Source: Diphasiastrum complanatum (Eukaryota; Streptophyta; Lycopodiopsida; Lycopodiales; Lycopodiaceae). Taken from it: a stretch of 64,000 bases of DNA. The stretch spans positions 60,430,957-60,494,956 of the forward strand of contig CM055096.1 of the NCBI GenBank assembly GCA_029204225.1, given 5' to 3'. Shown in pieces: positions 1 to 9,517 of this stretch. Within the stretch, counting starts at the first letter, position 1; each line of letters opens with the position of its first letter. The translations under genes and the position numbers were made by a program. The notes beneath the pieces were generated by a model, which saw nothing but the letters and a program-made list of their open reading frames with translations, was not told where the DNA came from and did no database searches.

Positions 1-732
1 CAAATCACATGCAAATGGCATAGAATTCTAAGAAGACACATAATCACTAAATAGCACTGGAGGACAGACCGTGAAGAGTAGGCTGAACAATGACCATCAC
101 CAGCTTGATGTTCCTGCCTCGAATGACATTCCTGATAGGGATGGCCAAATCACAAAACGAACAATGAAATAAGAGGCTTAAGTGCATTGTCAAAGAACTT
201 TTTATGGTGTAAACTTTTCAACATTTTCCAGTAATAACATGCCGTTCACCCCTTTATAACTTTTTATTCCTTAAACGCATCAATAGAGAGTTTGTAGCAA
301 ACAAATTAGATTGCAACCTACAGATGTATAAGAATTTTCATAGAAAAAACATCAGTAATTTGATATCAGCCTGAATGAAATTAACTCCAGGTGAGTAAAA
401 GAGCCGTCAATCAACAGGATTGCTGGACAGAAAAATTGAAGATGTAATGGTGTACATGATTCAAAGCAATATAAAATATCCAAGGATGGATCCGACAGAT
501 CTTTTAACATATTTACAGTACACGACTACTGGGAAATCACTCAAATAAAACAGACCTAAAAACTAAAGAGCTGCCTTCTACAGCATTGGGCATGGAATCA
601 AGTAAGAACCGCAAAGATATACCACAATCCAAATACTACCCTCAAAAAGAGATGGAACAGAGTGTCAAAGAGCTTTAAGTGTAGGCATATAGTAGATGGA
701 TCTCAACAACAGAGGGACCAAATTTGCATACT
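1..732 (-). other. Intron 1 of the TRAPPC11 homologue
   Basis: No coding segment resembling the next part of TRAPPC11 is visible on the minus strand here, so intron 1 is longer than 730 bp and continues out of the window. The stretch is AT-rich and I see no other feature in it. Confidence 0.55.
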
Positions 733-1075
733 TGATATTGTCAAGGTGAGTACAAACTTGGAGCCATTGTGCCGGATCTCCATACACCTGCTCCCGATCA
801 AATAGCACAGCGAGAACCGCTGGTACTCTGGTCCTGTGTTTCAGAAGCCAATCTGCCTTTAGTATTCCTACGGGTGGAGGCATTCTTGCATCAATTGCTT
901 TACGCTCTTTTCCACCAATGGCAGTGACATTGGAAAAGTCAGGAAGGGCCAGTGTGTTGATGGGTGGCTGCTCAGTGTGGAGAAACAAAGAAATTGCTGA
1001 ATGAAACTCCGGCAACCCCACCAAGGCTACCAGAGTGACAGGAGGAGTTCGCAACTCCTCTGGATAATCCTCCAT
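733..1075 (-). CDS. TRAPPC11: TRAPPC11 homologue, exon 1 (partial gene)
   Basis: N-terminal exon of a trafficking protein particle (TRAPP) complex subunit 11 homologue, a large cytosolic protein of a Golgi/trans-Golgi vesicle-tethering complex. The residues MEDYPEELRTPPVTLVALVG, then QPPINTLALPDFS and ILKADWLLKHRTRVPA, and finally DPAQWLQVCTHLD match the conserved start of plant TRAPPC11 as I remember it. I chose the ATG at 1075 because the family starts with ME-YPEELRTPP; an in-frame ATG seven codons upstream (1096) is less likely. A splice donor (minus-strand CAA|GTATGC) near 732 fits the end of the similarity, since residues after DNIK no longer resemble the family. The rest of the gene lies left of the window. 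Family assignment is strong; the exact donor is inferred. Confidence 0.85.
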
Positions 1076-1256
1076 CCTCCTTTCCTCTTCACACAAGGAT
1101 GGATTAGTAGGACGAAGGGCTTGGAGAGATCAAGTTTTGCAGCTTCAGGAGCAAACTGAAACTAGATCCACGCACACAGCAGCAGCAGACATGATATGAT
1201 TGATGGCGTTTATTTTCTCTCCTCTCGATCCATCGTGCACGCTCGCTAGCTCGCTT
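1076..1256 (-). promoter_or_regulatory. 5' untranslated and promoter-proximal region of the TRAPPC11 homologue
   Basis: This stretch precedes the TRAPPC11 start on the minus strand. It is less AT-rich than its surroundings, has a purine-rich context AGGAGG immediately before the ATG, and contains a short CTG run (minus strand). No TATA box is obvious. The transcription start is not determined. Confidence 0.4.
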
Positions 1257-1376
1257 GTGCTTTCCCGAGTCCAAAGCCTGTCAAGGCACAATCAAGGCCA
1301 AGGGAACCCTCCTCTTATGCCCCCGTTATATTAACAAGGATGGGGTTCAAATTTGGGATCCCATAAGTGTTGTTAA

Positions 1377-1495
1377 GGTCCTAGCCCTTTTATGCTTCTT
1401 GGTTTCCAAGGGAAGGCTCGAACTTGAGACCAAAGAAACTTTGGATGTCAAGCTAACCAATTGAGCCAACTCCCTTGGGTCCTAGCCCTTTTATG
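1377..1495 (-). mobile_element. tRNA-like retroposon (mini-SINE or tRNA retropseudogene) with 18-bp target duplication
   Basis: A segment of 83 bp (1395-1477) lies between two perfect 18-bp direct repeats, GGTCCTAGCCCTTTTATG, at 1377-1394 and 1478-1495. On the minus strand it has a pol III A box (TGGCTCAATTGG, 1457-1468) and a B box (AGTTCGAGCC, 1415-1424) at tRNA spacing. Its ends pair as an acceptor-like stem (1471-1478 with 1406-1413, 8 bp). The anticodon arm is imperfect and U33 is not in place, so a working tRNA is unlikely. The long direct repeats suggest LINE-type retroposition. It could be a minimal SINE or a single retroposed tRNA-derived RNA. Confidence 0.65.
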
Positions 1496-1577
1496 ACCTC
1501 AGGACCAATAATAAGCCCCTTGGGTGAATTCACTCAACTCTTTTTGCATGGTGGCAACTCAAGATGAACATAAAAGG

Positions 1578-1667
1578 GGCAAAGTCCTTTTGATCTAGAG
1601 CAGCCATGTATTCTTAAAGAGAGGCAAAGTCCTCTTGATCTAGAGCAGTCGTGTATTTTTAAAGAGA
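1578..1667. repeat. Tandem repeat, two 45-bp units
   Basis: Two nearly identical 45-bp units (1578-1622 and 1623-1667) share the core CAAAGTCCTYTTGATCTAGA. They run directly into the 74-bp tandem repeat that follows and share its AAAGAGAGGC motif. Confidence 0.75.
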
Positions 1668-1798
1668 GGCTTGTCAGGAACTCGAGTTTGAAATTACCTT
1701 CAAGCTTGTTATTTGTACCTTGTCGTGTATTCTTAAAGAGAGGCTTGTTAGGAACTCGAGTTTAAAATTACCTTCAAGCTTGTTATTTGTACCTTGTC
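1651..1798. repeat. Tandem repeat, two 74-bp units
   Basis: Units 1651-1724 and 1725-1798 differ at only a few positions. Each contains AAAGAGAGGCTTGT, AGGAACTCGAGTTT and a CTTCAAGCTTGTTATTTG core. This is a recent local duplication with no coding potential. Confidence 0.8.
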
Positions 1799-2371
1799 TT
1801 GTTTTATGACAATGGTTGGAAGTGGCAATTTAACTCCAATGCCCCAAGCTAAAGAGACATTTTTACAAAGAGAATGTCAACCTGGAAGGAGGCTTTATTA
1901 AAAAATGGAAATGTCACTATTGTTTTTATGAGTCCTATCATGTCCTAGTTTTTTTAAAGAGAGGTGTTGCAAGTGTTGTTGATGCTACACTTAGCAAGCT
2001 AAGAGCTTTAAATGGCCCTAAAGATTGCACATCATGAGCAACATGCAATAGTAGGTACGTCAATCTCAAGGTGCTTAACACAATACTACTAGTTATAGCA
2101 ATAAAACTAGAGCTAAAGATAGGGAGAAACTAGAACATGTCACGTTAGACACCCTTTGTAAGATAAAGCACCTCAAGATCATGCTCACAAGGCACACACA
2201 AAGGAATAACAATGGAGCAAACTTAGCCAACCAATGACAAGTCATCGATCAATCTTCGATAGCATCACTCTCGAGCCACAGGATAGGATGCAAGTGTAGA
2301 GAGAGGAAATTGGTAATGAGAACATGAATCTAGAATGGTAGTAGGGCGAGTTCCCACCTAGATGTATAGGC
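1799..2371. other. Intergenic, no gene seen
   Basis: AT-rich sequence with no supported reading frame, RNA gene or recognisable element end. Confidence 0.5.
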
Positions 2372-2629
2372 TTAGCATGTATTGTGCATGCCCTCATGCA
2401 AGTCTAGAATATTCCCACAAAAAAGCCATGTCTTAGCTAATTCAAAATCAACGTCGTCTGGTTTCGGGTCAAACCCGTCTACAACATCCCAAAGATCTCT
2501 ATCTATAAGCATCATCATGAGTTTCAACTTCCAAATGTAAAAGTTTGAACCGTTGAATATATCGATGATTCTAACTTCGTTGGATGATGAAGAAGATGAA
2601 GTGTTACCAGTGTAACTTCCGATGCTCAA
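2372..2629 (-). pseudogene. Ty1/copia gag N-terminal fragment
   Basis: An 85-codon minus-strand frame contains FNGSNFYIWKLKLMMMLIDR followed by DLWDVVDG, the usual start of a copia gag protein (capsid precursor): a short hydrophilic leader, then the F-G-NY--WK--M motif. Only the first ~75 residues are gag-like. No zinc knuckle, protease or LTR is found next to it, so this is an orphan scrap. Confidence 0.7.
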
Positions 2630-2790
2630 TCTTCCGCTCTGTCGCCCTCTTTAGTGAATGCAAACTGGATGTATAGATACACAACATCCTTTTGATTATT
2701 ACAAAACTAGTTTAGTCTAACCCAATATTGATCGTGAATGAACTTTACAGATATTTGACGTACAACGACATATGTACAATGTGTGTATCA

Positions 2791-3090
2791 GTCAGACGAG
2801 ACGGATGACTCGATGGAGTCAAAGTAGTCGAACGAGTCGATCGTCGAGGTATGACTTGATTGTCGAAGTAGTTGGATGATTCGATCCTCGAAGTAGTCGG
2901 ATGAGTCGGATATTTCGGACACTTCGGATACTTCAGTCGGCGGTCGTCGAGTGACTTGATGGTCGAAGAAGTTGGAGATGGCCAGGTCTTCCATCTTCTT
3001 CAAAAAGTTTGAAATAACATTCGAATGTAGATTCCGAAGATGATAATTAGACGGAAGGTCGATGTATTCGTCCTTCGAATAGTTTGGCTA
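2791..3090. repeat. Degenerate GTCGAAGTAGTCG-type minisatellite
   Basis: The motif TCGAAGTAGTCGGATGAGTC and shortened versions recur about eight to ten times with many substitutions. The acidic/serine-rich minus-strand frame across it (2788-3003) is a by-product of the repeat and is not treated as a gene. Confidence 0.6.
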
Positions 3091-3489
3091 ATTCATTCTG
3101 TGTAGAAAGTTGCAGGTGTCGAACTCCTACACAAAAACCCATGTATTTCACCAGACATTGCTCTGCACACATAATGAAAGTAGTTTTACAAGTACTGCAA
3201 TTTGTTTAAGAAACATGACTAAATATGTAGAATGGCAAAATAGAAAACTATAATTCATGTATGTATCAGATGAGCAGACAGAAAACCTAAAGAGGTTGCA
3301 TTTGATCCTAGATCAATGATTTAATTCAAGGATAAAAAATGTGCAAGAAGAATCTTGAATGTAATTGAAATACCAAGGAGAAAACTATGAGCTTAATCTC
3401 CAAAAAACTCAACTAGGCAACATGGGACCTAACATCAAAACAAGTATTAGCAGTTGAAAGTATAGATGCTAGACCTGAAGATAATCTAG
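3091..3489. other. Intergenic, no gene seen
   Basis: AT-rich DNA between the minisatellite and the Penelope-like remnant. Nothing recognised. Confidence 0.5.
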
Positions 3490-3590
3490 CTAACTGCCCA
3501 CCAAAAGAAATTTAGCATTTTTTGGTAAAGTAAACTTGAGTCCAGGGAACAAATTGTGGAGGAATAGGTTGTTGATAATCTCATACAATC

Positions 3591-3952
3591 TTCCTCTCAT
3601 GAAGCCATTACATTGAAAAGCAAGAACGATGTTTCCGACCTCATCCATAAAAGTAGCATCTTCACTATAACAGTACATGGCAGCGATAATTTGAGCAACA
3701 ATAACTTTATATGAGCTCATAATCGGCCTATTGGCAGTCAAGTGTATATATTGGAAAAACGAAAACGGAAGTTCCTCTCATGAAGCCATTACATTGAAAA
3801 GCAAGAATGATGTTTCCGACCTCATCCATAAAAGTATCATCTTCACTACAACAGTACCTGGCAGCGATAATTTGAGCAACAATAACTTTATATGAGTTCA
3901 TAATCGGCCTATTGGCAGTCAAGTGTATATATTGGAAAAACGAAAACGGAAG
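3591..3952. repeat. 181-bp tandem duplication inside the Penelope-like element
   Basis: Copies 3591-3771 and 3772-3952 are almost identical. On the minus strand each encodes NRPIM-SYKVIVAQIIAA and DEVGNI-LAFQCNGFMRG, the RT thumb-like segment. Two copies of a protein segment would not be tolerated in a working RT, so the duplication dates from or after inactivation. Confidence 0.85.
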
Positions 3953-4043
3953 TTCCCTTCGCTTGTCAAATTTTTGCATATGAAACTTACCTGATAAAGA
4001 ATCAAAGGTAGTGGTAATATTCAAAAAAAATTGACAGCGTCTT

Positions 4044-4860
4044 CATTTTCTATGGTGAGGTACCAAGGGATAGATCCAAAAGGCATTATCATCGACACGA
4101 GATTGCTCCTTGTCTAGAAACAAAAGAGCATTTGTGTTGTTTATGAAACAAATGTCATCAATATAATGGAAAGTATGCTTGAAGGCACGTAGGTATTCCA
4201 CCTTTCCAGTCTGGCGAGTCTTTTCATAAAATGTAATTCAAAAAATGATAGATACCAGTTACACCATGTAGAAGAACAGGCAAAACCCATAGGAATACCA
4301 CAGACCTGTTTCCAAGTCCCGTTTCCTAATCTTACTATGCAATTGTCAATCAGTATACCATTATAATGGCAAAGAGGTTCCATGTCAATCACAGTCCAAT
4401 TATCAGTTTGATTGGTAACCCATTTCCAATCAAATTGCTCAAGGCTCGGTTTCCATTGATAGGAAAGCTTTTTGTTTTTACAAGACTTGAATGCATACCC
4501 AATCATTCTCCGTATTATTATTTTTAGCCCATTAGGACCATTAAGAGGAATATTCTCATAGCATTTTGCGATGTCAGTAGACCACATCGAAGTGATTTTG
4601 TTAGGCACATTAAGAAAAAATTCAGTGGATGAATCGCACTGCCAGACCAGGTTGGTATCCACATTTAGGATACTCTGGTATGAAGTTGCCTTAAGGCCTG
4701 CCCTCTCCATAAGGAGAGGAGTCTATATACCAAGAGCTCCAAAAATAAACGTGGCCACCTTAGAAAAATAACAGTCATCTACGTTTGTAATCCATCTGAA
4801 TGCATTTTTATGTGCTTTAAAAGTATAGAGTAAGAAAGGTAATTCTTCTTTCCCTATTAG
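4044..4860 (-). pseudogene. Reverse transcriptase core, Penelope-like
   Basis: Motifs in order on the minus strand: KAHKNAFRWITNVDDCYFSK (fingers, near 4830-4770), STDIAKCYENIP (first palm aspartate, near 4590), VCGIPMGFACSS (near 4300), then YIDDICFINN with YIDD encoded at 4165-4154. The YIDD segment is in a different frame from GIPMG, so a frameshift lies between about 4210 and 4165. A stop occurs near 4720 just before the 189-codon frame 4710-4141. Known RTs use the aspartates of these motifs for catalysis; all three are still legible here despite the breaks. Confidence 0.75.
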
Positions 4861-5094
4861 AAAATCAGGTATTTTAGTAGCAAACGTATCTCAAATCTTA
4901 CCCATAGCCATGTCTAGTGTATTATCATTTTCTTTTGGAAACGGGGCAAAATTTGGACTAGACAGTCTAACCAAAGCCAAATTTCTTACAAATAGATGCA
5001 CATGAAACACGGGTTATGTTGAGCCTTATCCACACCATTCACATACATATTGGTAGTAATCCAATTACGCTCATCAATGGCATTTATAAGTTTG

Positions 5095-5849
5095 TTATTC
5101 ATTAGTGTCAAAACGGCCTCTAGTTCTAGCCCAGGTCTGCTCAGAAGGACATCTTGAAGGTTCAAATATGTTCATCTTGATGACAATATCAAAGGCAATA
5201 GGAGTATCAAAAGAACGATTCTTATGCAAAGCAGCAAGCTTGCATGCTTGGACTTCTACCTCAGTGAGATGAGCAAGAGCGATCCAGAGCTCAATAGAAA
5301 TAGGTGTTAGGAAGTTGACAGAGGGAAGACTCCAAAGTTTATAAGCAGTTTTTGCATATTTAAACTCAATGATACGACTTGGTACCAATGGTACTTGGAA
5401 ACTATTGGCCTGACAAAACTCAAAGGCAGATTGATTTCCCACATCACTGATTTCTTGTGAGAAGGACTCTAACTGAGAAGTACTGTCTTCATCGGGGTCT
5501 TGGTAAAAATCAAAGGGTGAGGTGAAGTAGGGGCAGTAGTAGGGACAAGGGTATCAATAGAGGATTCACCTTTTTTTTTTTCCAGGAAAGCAAATACTTT
5601 CCGAATATGCGTATTACAGAACTTTTCCTTAGCAGCAATCTGTTCAGCATAGTTTGAGAGGTCCATATGAATTTTTTCAACCATGCTAAGAGTTTTCTTA
5701 TTTTTAATAAAATCCGTATAAATTTTGATCCAATCCATGATGCACATCAAATCAACAAGGCGAAGAATTTTATCATCCGAGCTAGCAGCATTACAAGTAG
5801 TCATGTCATAAGCAGTAATCAAATTGTGAACTTCAACAAACTTTTTCAT
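5095..5849 (-). pseudogene. N-terminal part of the Penelope-like element, unrecognised
   Basis: Two minus-strand frames, 5849-5469 (126 codons, containing a lysine-rich segment and a predicted helical stretch) and 5442-5095 (115 codons), precede the RT in the same orientation. PLE proteins carry a poorly conserved region here, which is the only reason for the assignment. No endonuclease motif is visible. Confidence 0.35.
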
Positions 5850-8509
5850 GCAACATATAATAGTCTGAACAAAGGACTAGGAGGAGGAAGGGGCTCCCCA
5901 TAGCCAAGAGTCACTACATCATGAAACCATCATAAGGACTACACCATACAACATACCTTGTTAGCCATAAAATACAAGTAAAGGTAAAGATTTGGTGCTA
6001 CCTCGACTAAAGGGTAGTTGGGGTGGCATCAGAGATGCTAGAGAGAGAGTAACAAGATTTCATATAGTCCCTCTTGACAAGTCAAGACCAAACCCTTTGA
6101 ACCCTTCAATTTATAGCATAACATGTAAAAATACAACTATATAAAGTTTAACAGTACAGAGTACCATAAAGCGAAGCAAGTTTTAAGATGCTCAGTTATT
6201 ACCTGCCACCATCCCACACAACAAAGCCGCATGAGTTAGTCGCGTGAGGAAGACAGGTGTCAAAGCCGAGCATCAGTTGTTATCCATGTCCGAAACAAGA
6301 TTCACTACTTTAACAGCTAGATTGCATTAAAAACAAGTACGTCCAATCTTCCCAATCATTCATTTCATAACTTAGCAATACGTTCTGCCCTTTTAACGAA
6401 GTCGTATCAGGGCAGATGCCATACTGATTAGTAGGAGCAAAATGAACGTATTAGTTTCACATATACATTCTACATGTAAGCAACTATCTCTCATTACATA
6501 GATGGACAGAGACTAGGCGATGGTCACAGCGCTAGGTACTAGAGCACCACCGTGCTATACTAGCCCCCACAGGTCTCCTGTATCAGTTTTTCGGGAGTCC
6601 AAGTGCCAAACAACTTGGGCAAATCCATGCCATTCAAGTGTACCATGGTTGAGCTCTATATAAGTACTTGACTTTACTTATAATAACCGAACACTGGATG
6701 CAGAAAACATGTCACCTAATGCACATGCAAGATCAACCTATATTGGATTTATATCACTTAAAAAACCATTACATGCAAGGTTTGCATATCATCATAAATA
6801 CGTGAGTAAAGTCATAGTAAGAAGTTAAGTTACCCACCGTATTTATGATATTCCGTAAAGCATCATACCTAAATGAGAGGTGAAGTCATCTCTTGTGAAC
6901 TATCCATCTTCAGTTGCCTAAACGAATCACCCACGTGCTAAGGCATTCACACTGAAAGTATTGGATTAAGTATAGAGTATTCTTGAAGCCTGACAGAGTC
7001 ATTATCAATAGCTAACTACTTACTTATCCGAAACTTAATTGTATAGCTTTTCATTCTTTGCGAGCATTTTCCACCATATACAAATTACTAACAATGGTAA
7101 TCATTATTACTCAAGAGCATACTAGCATATTTAACCACCTTTTTACTACTTCATTTTCCGTAATCACAGCCATCATCAGACTAGTTTATCAGAGACATGG
7201 TACATCATACTCTTTATCAAACCAAAAGAGCAATCGTATGTAGCAATACCACGTACAGATTATAGCCAATCGAGTATAGCAAGAGCATTCTCATCAACCA
7301 TATTCATGCTACAGCTTCTGGTAAATCCAGAAACCAACTGGAAGGACATCGGTCCATCGCATTTTTAAATGCATTATGTACTAAAAAACACTTGCAACTT
7401 TCCTCATACAAAGAGCTTATGGTAAATCGCTGAAGTTCAAACAATATTAAGCTAAAAAACAGCGCTGGCAGATCCGCATCAGAGAGGGCACTGGCCAGCA
7501 ATTAGTCTCTTTCCAGAAAGGTTGATAATGATACTCAAAAGTTGGTTTGTTGTCCAGTGTGATACTCTCTGTCCATCCCATGCAGATTGGTTGGTAGCCA
7601 AAGAGCAATATGGTGCTTCATCAACCTCTTCTTTGACCATCATTTTTCCTTCATGGGAATATGGATTACAGTTCAAAGCTTCACTTCAACAACTTTGGTT
7701 CTTTAATGATGCAATCAATTTTGGATGACACATCCTCAATCATAACTACTTAACTGAGGTGATCAAGTTAATCAGACGAGCGCCTTCATTTTTTATGACA
7801 AAGATGTTTAAGTAGTGCTCATCAATGCTACATGACATCCAATGTAAGCTTTGTAGGTCCAAAATGAGCTATTAGCCTTAGAAACAAGGCGAATTGTTTT
7901 GTATGATGTCTTGTTTTAAATTAGTAAGTCTTTCTCTTAGCTTTTTGAAGGTACTAAATTTTCTTGATATGGAGCTATATTGACCAAGTTATGGCCATTT
8001 TCTCTAATTTTAGTTAGTAATAATTTTTGTAGTCTATTTTTTTCTTCTTCTCATATTTGGTTGTACTTTTGGCAAATGGTGATTTGGCAAATTAGATACA
8101 TCTTATCCAAAGTGGATATGGATGAGTACAATGAGCTGTCGCACACTTGCTGGAAGCAGCCTAGAGAATGATGATTGTGTACTTGATCCATGATGGTTCT
8201 ATTGTGAGGTTAATGATGGGAAACATTGATTTGGGAGCAATCTTGGTGTTTTCACTCTCTTAAGCATGTTCTTTGTGGATGAATGCTTAGGATATGTCAA
8301 GTAAACATATTTTCTATTAGTGGGCCCTGCAGTGCTTGTACTTCACACGTGTGAATTCTTTGAATCATTATTTATGGTTGTTGTTGCTTGGATATATAGA
8401 AATTGTCAAGTAGAAACTAGATTTGGATGCTAGTTTTGATATACATCAAGATTCCAAGCTTCCAATCACTCTTATTGATCATTTGTAGATCAAATTGAGT
8501 CCTTTACTT
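5850..8509. other. Intergenic, no recognised gene
   Basis: AT-rich stretch with no family I recognise. Two overlapping minus-strand frames at 7304-7501 and 7479-7676 (65 codons each) look protein-like in composition but match nothing known to me and have no conserved flanks. No RNA gene or element end is visible. Confidence 0.45.
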
Positions 8510-8985
8510 TGAAATTTTACAGCTTGATCCCAAAAATATTTAGGAAGATTTGCACCTAACCTCATGGCTTTGGAACCTTCACACAGAGTTCTATTCTTCC
8601 TCTCGGCCACTCCATTTTGTAGTGCTGTCCTTGGGCTTGTGTACTCCCTCTTGATCCCATGCTCATCACAAAAAGCCTTGAACTTGGTAGAAATATACTC
8701 ACCACCATTGTCACTCCTCAAGCACTTGATCTTTGTAAAAAATTGGACCTCGCTCGCAATCTTGAAGCTGACAAAGACATCAGACACCTCATCTTTGCTC
8801 TTTAGTAGATACACCCAACAAATACTACTAAAATCATCAATGAAAGTCATGTACATCTTAGCACCTCCACTACTAATTGCAGTAACACCATGAATATCCA
8901 AATGCATAAGTTGGAAAGACTTACTTGATCTTGATGTAGATCTCTTGTAAGGTAACCTATGTGACTTTGATAAAGCACATTATTC
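8510..8985 (-). pseudogene. Ty1/copia pre-integrase/integrase fragment
   Basis: Reading the minus strand from about 8985: CALSKSHRLPYKRSTSRS (end of the pre-integrase zinc region), then FIDDFS, LRSDNGGEY and NGVAERKNRTL, which carry the D, D and E of the integrase catalytic triad. The similarity stops at the FWDQAVK segment near 8510. The sequence is closest to element C at 21311-27063 and has no LTR beside it. Mostly open, but clearly a truncated scrap. Confidence 0.85.
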
Positions 8986-9517
8986 AAACGATTGATTCAG
9001 ACAAATACGCACCGCACACACTATCGCATGACGTGTTCATGCTTCAAAAATTTGGACTATCTGACAAGGCCACACTATTGAGGCACATGCTAGTCGAGGA
9101 CAAATATTGGATGGAAGCACAACTGAGAATAGAAAGAAAGGGCCAACACAAGCCTTGGTAAAATGTGCCAATGGTAATATTGGCTCAATTGGTTTTCAAG
9201 GTGAGGAAGAACACCAAGTTTGTGTAGTGTATTTCTTCTTTGTGGAAGCACCGATAACATAACATTATTTTGGCAATGCTTGCACATGAAAATTTCACGA
9301 GGTTGCTCGATCAGGCAACCTCTAGAATTGATAGAGAAAACTTATCTCTTGAAGAGTGTCAAGCTCAACGCGACGTGGCCAGTAAGGTGAATAACTAATC
9401 AAGTCTTTTTTTATTTCAGCCTCTATGGCTACCATTTGTCGTACCACGCTCAAGAGTTCACTATGTATTTTACATATTGCATTGATTTTGTATATTCATG
9501 ATTTGCATTAATAGACT
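8986..9517 (+). other. Possible upstream exons of the methyltransferase-like pseudogene
   Basis: A plus-strand frame at 8961-9161 and the segment 9286-9387 (AHENFTRLLDQATSRIDREN...) ending at a GTGAAT donor-like site look like decayed exons, with a pyrimidine-rich acceptor (tttatttcag) at about 9419. I recognise no family in them. The link to the downstream pseudogene is only by position and strand. Confidence 0.25.

Larger units (their letters stand above)
3490..5849 (-). mobile_element. Degenerate Penelope-like retroelement (PLE)
   Basis: Consecutive minus-strand fragments read 5849 to 3490 as one decayed retroelement: an unassigned N-terminal region (5849-5095), reverse-transcriptase fingers and palm (about 4860-4044), and a thumb-like C-terminal part duplicated in tandem (3952-3591). 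The palm signatures GIPMG---S and YIDD, with a serine in the usual A/S-P stretch and no copia or gypsy features, point to the Penelope class rather than LTR or LINE elements. I see no GIY-YIG endonuclease, so it could be an endonuclease-lacking or truncated copy. Stop codons and at least one frameshift make it non-functional. The RT identity is firm; the PLE subclass is inference. Confidence 0.65.

Noticed and set aside
1255-1464. 69-codon plus-strand frame
   Set aside because: It overlaps the tRNA-like retroposon and its target repeat and has no family resemblance.
6481-6600. Possible tRNA gene in a GC-richer patch
   Set aside because: No A/B box pair at tRNA spacing and no cloverleaf could be drawn.
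7304-7676. Two overlapping minus-strand frames as a small gene
   Set aside because: Protein-like composition but no recognisable family, splice pattern or flanking support.
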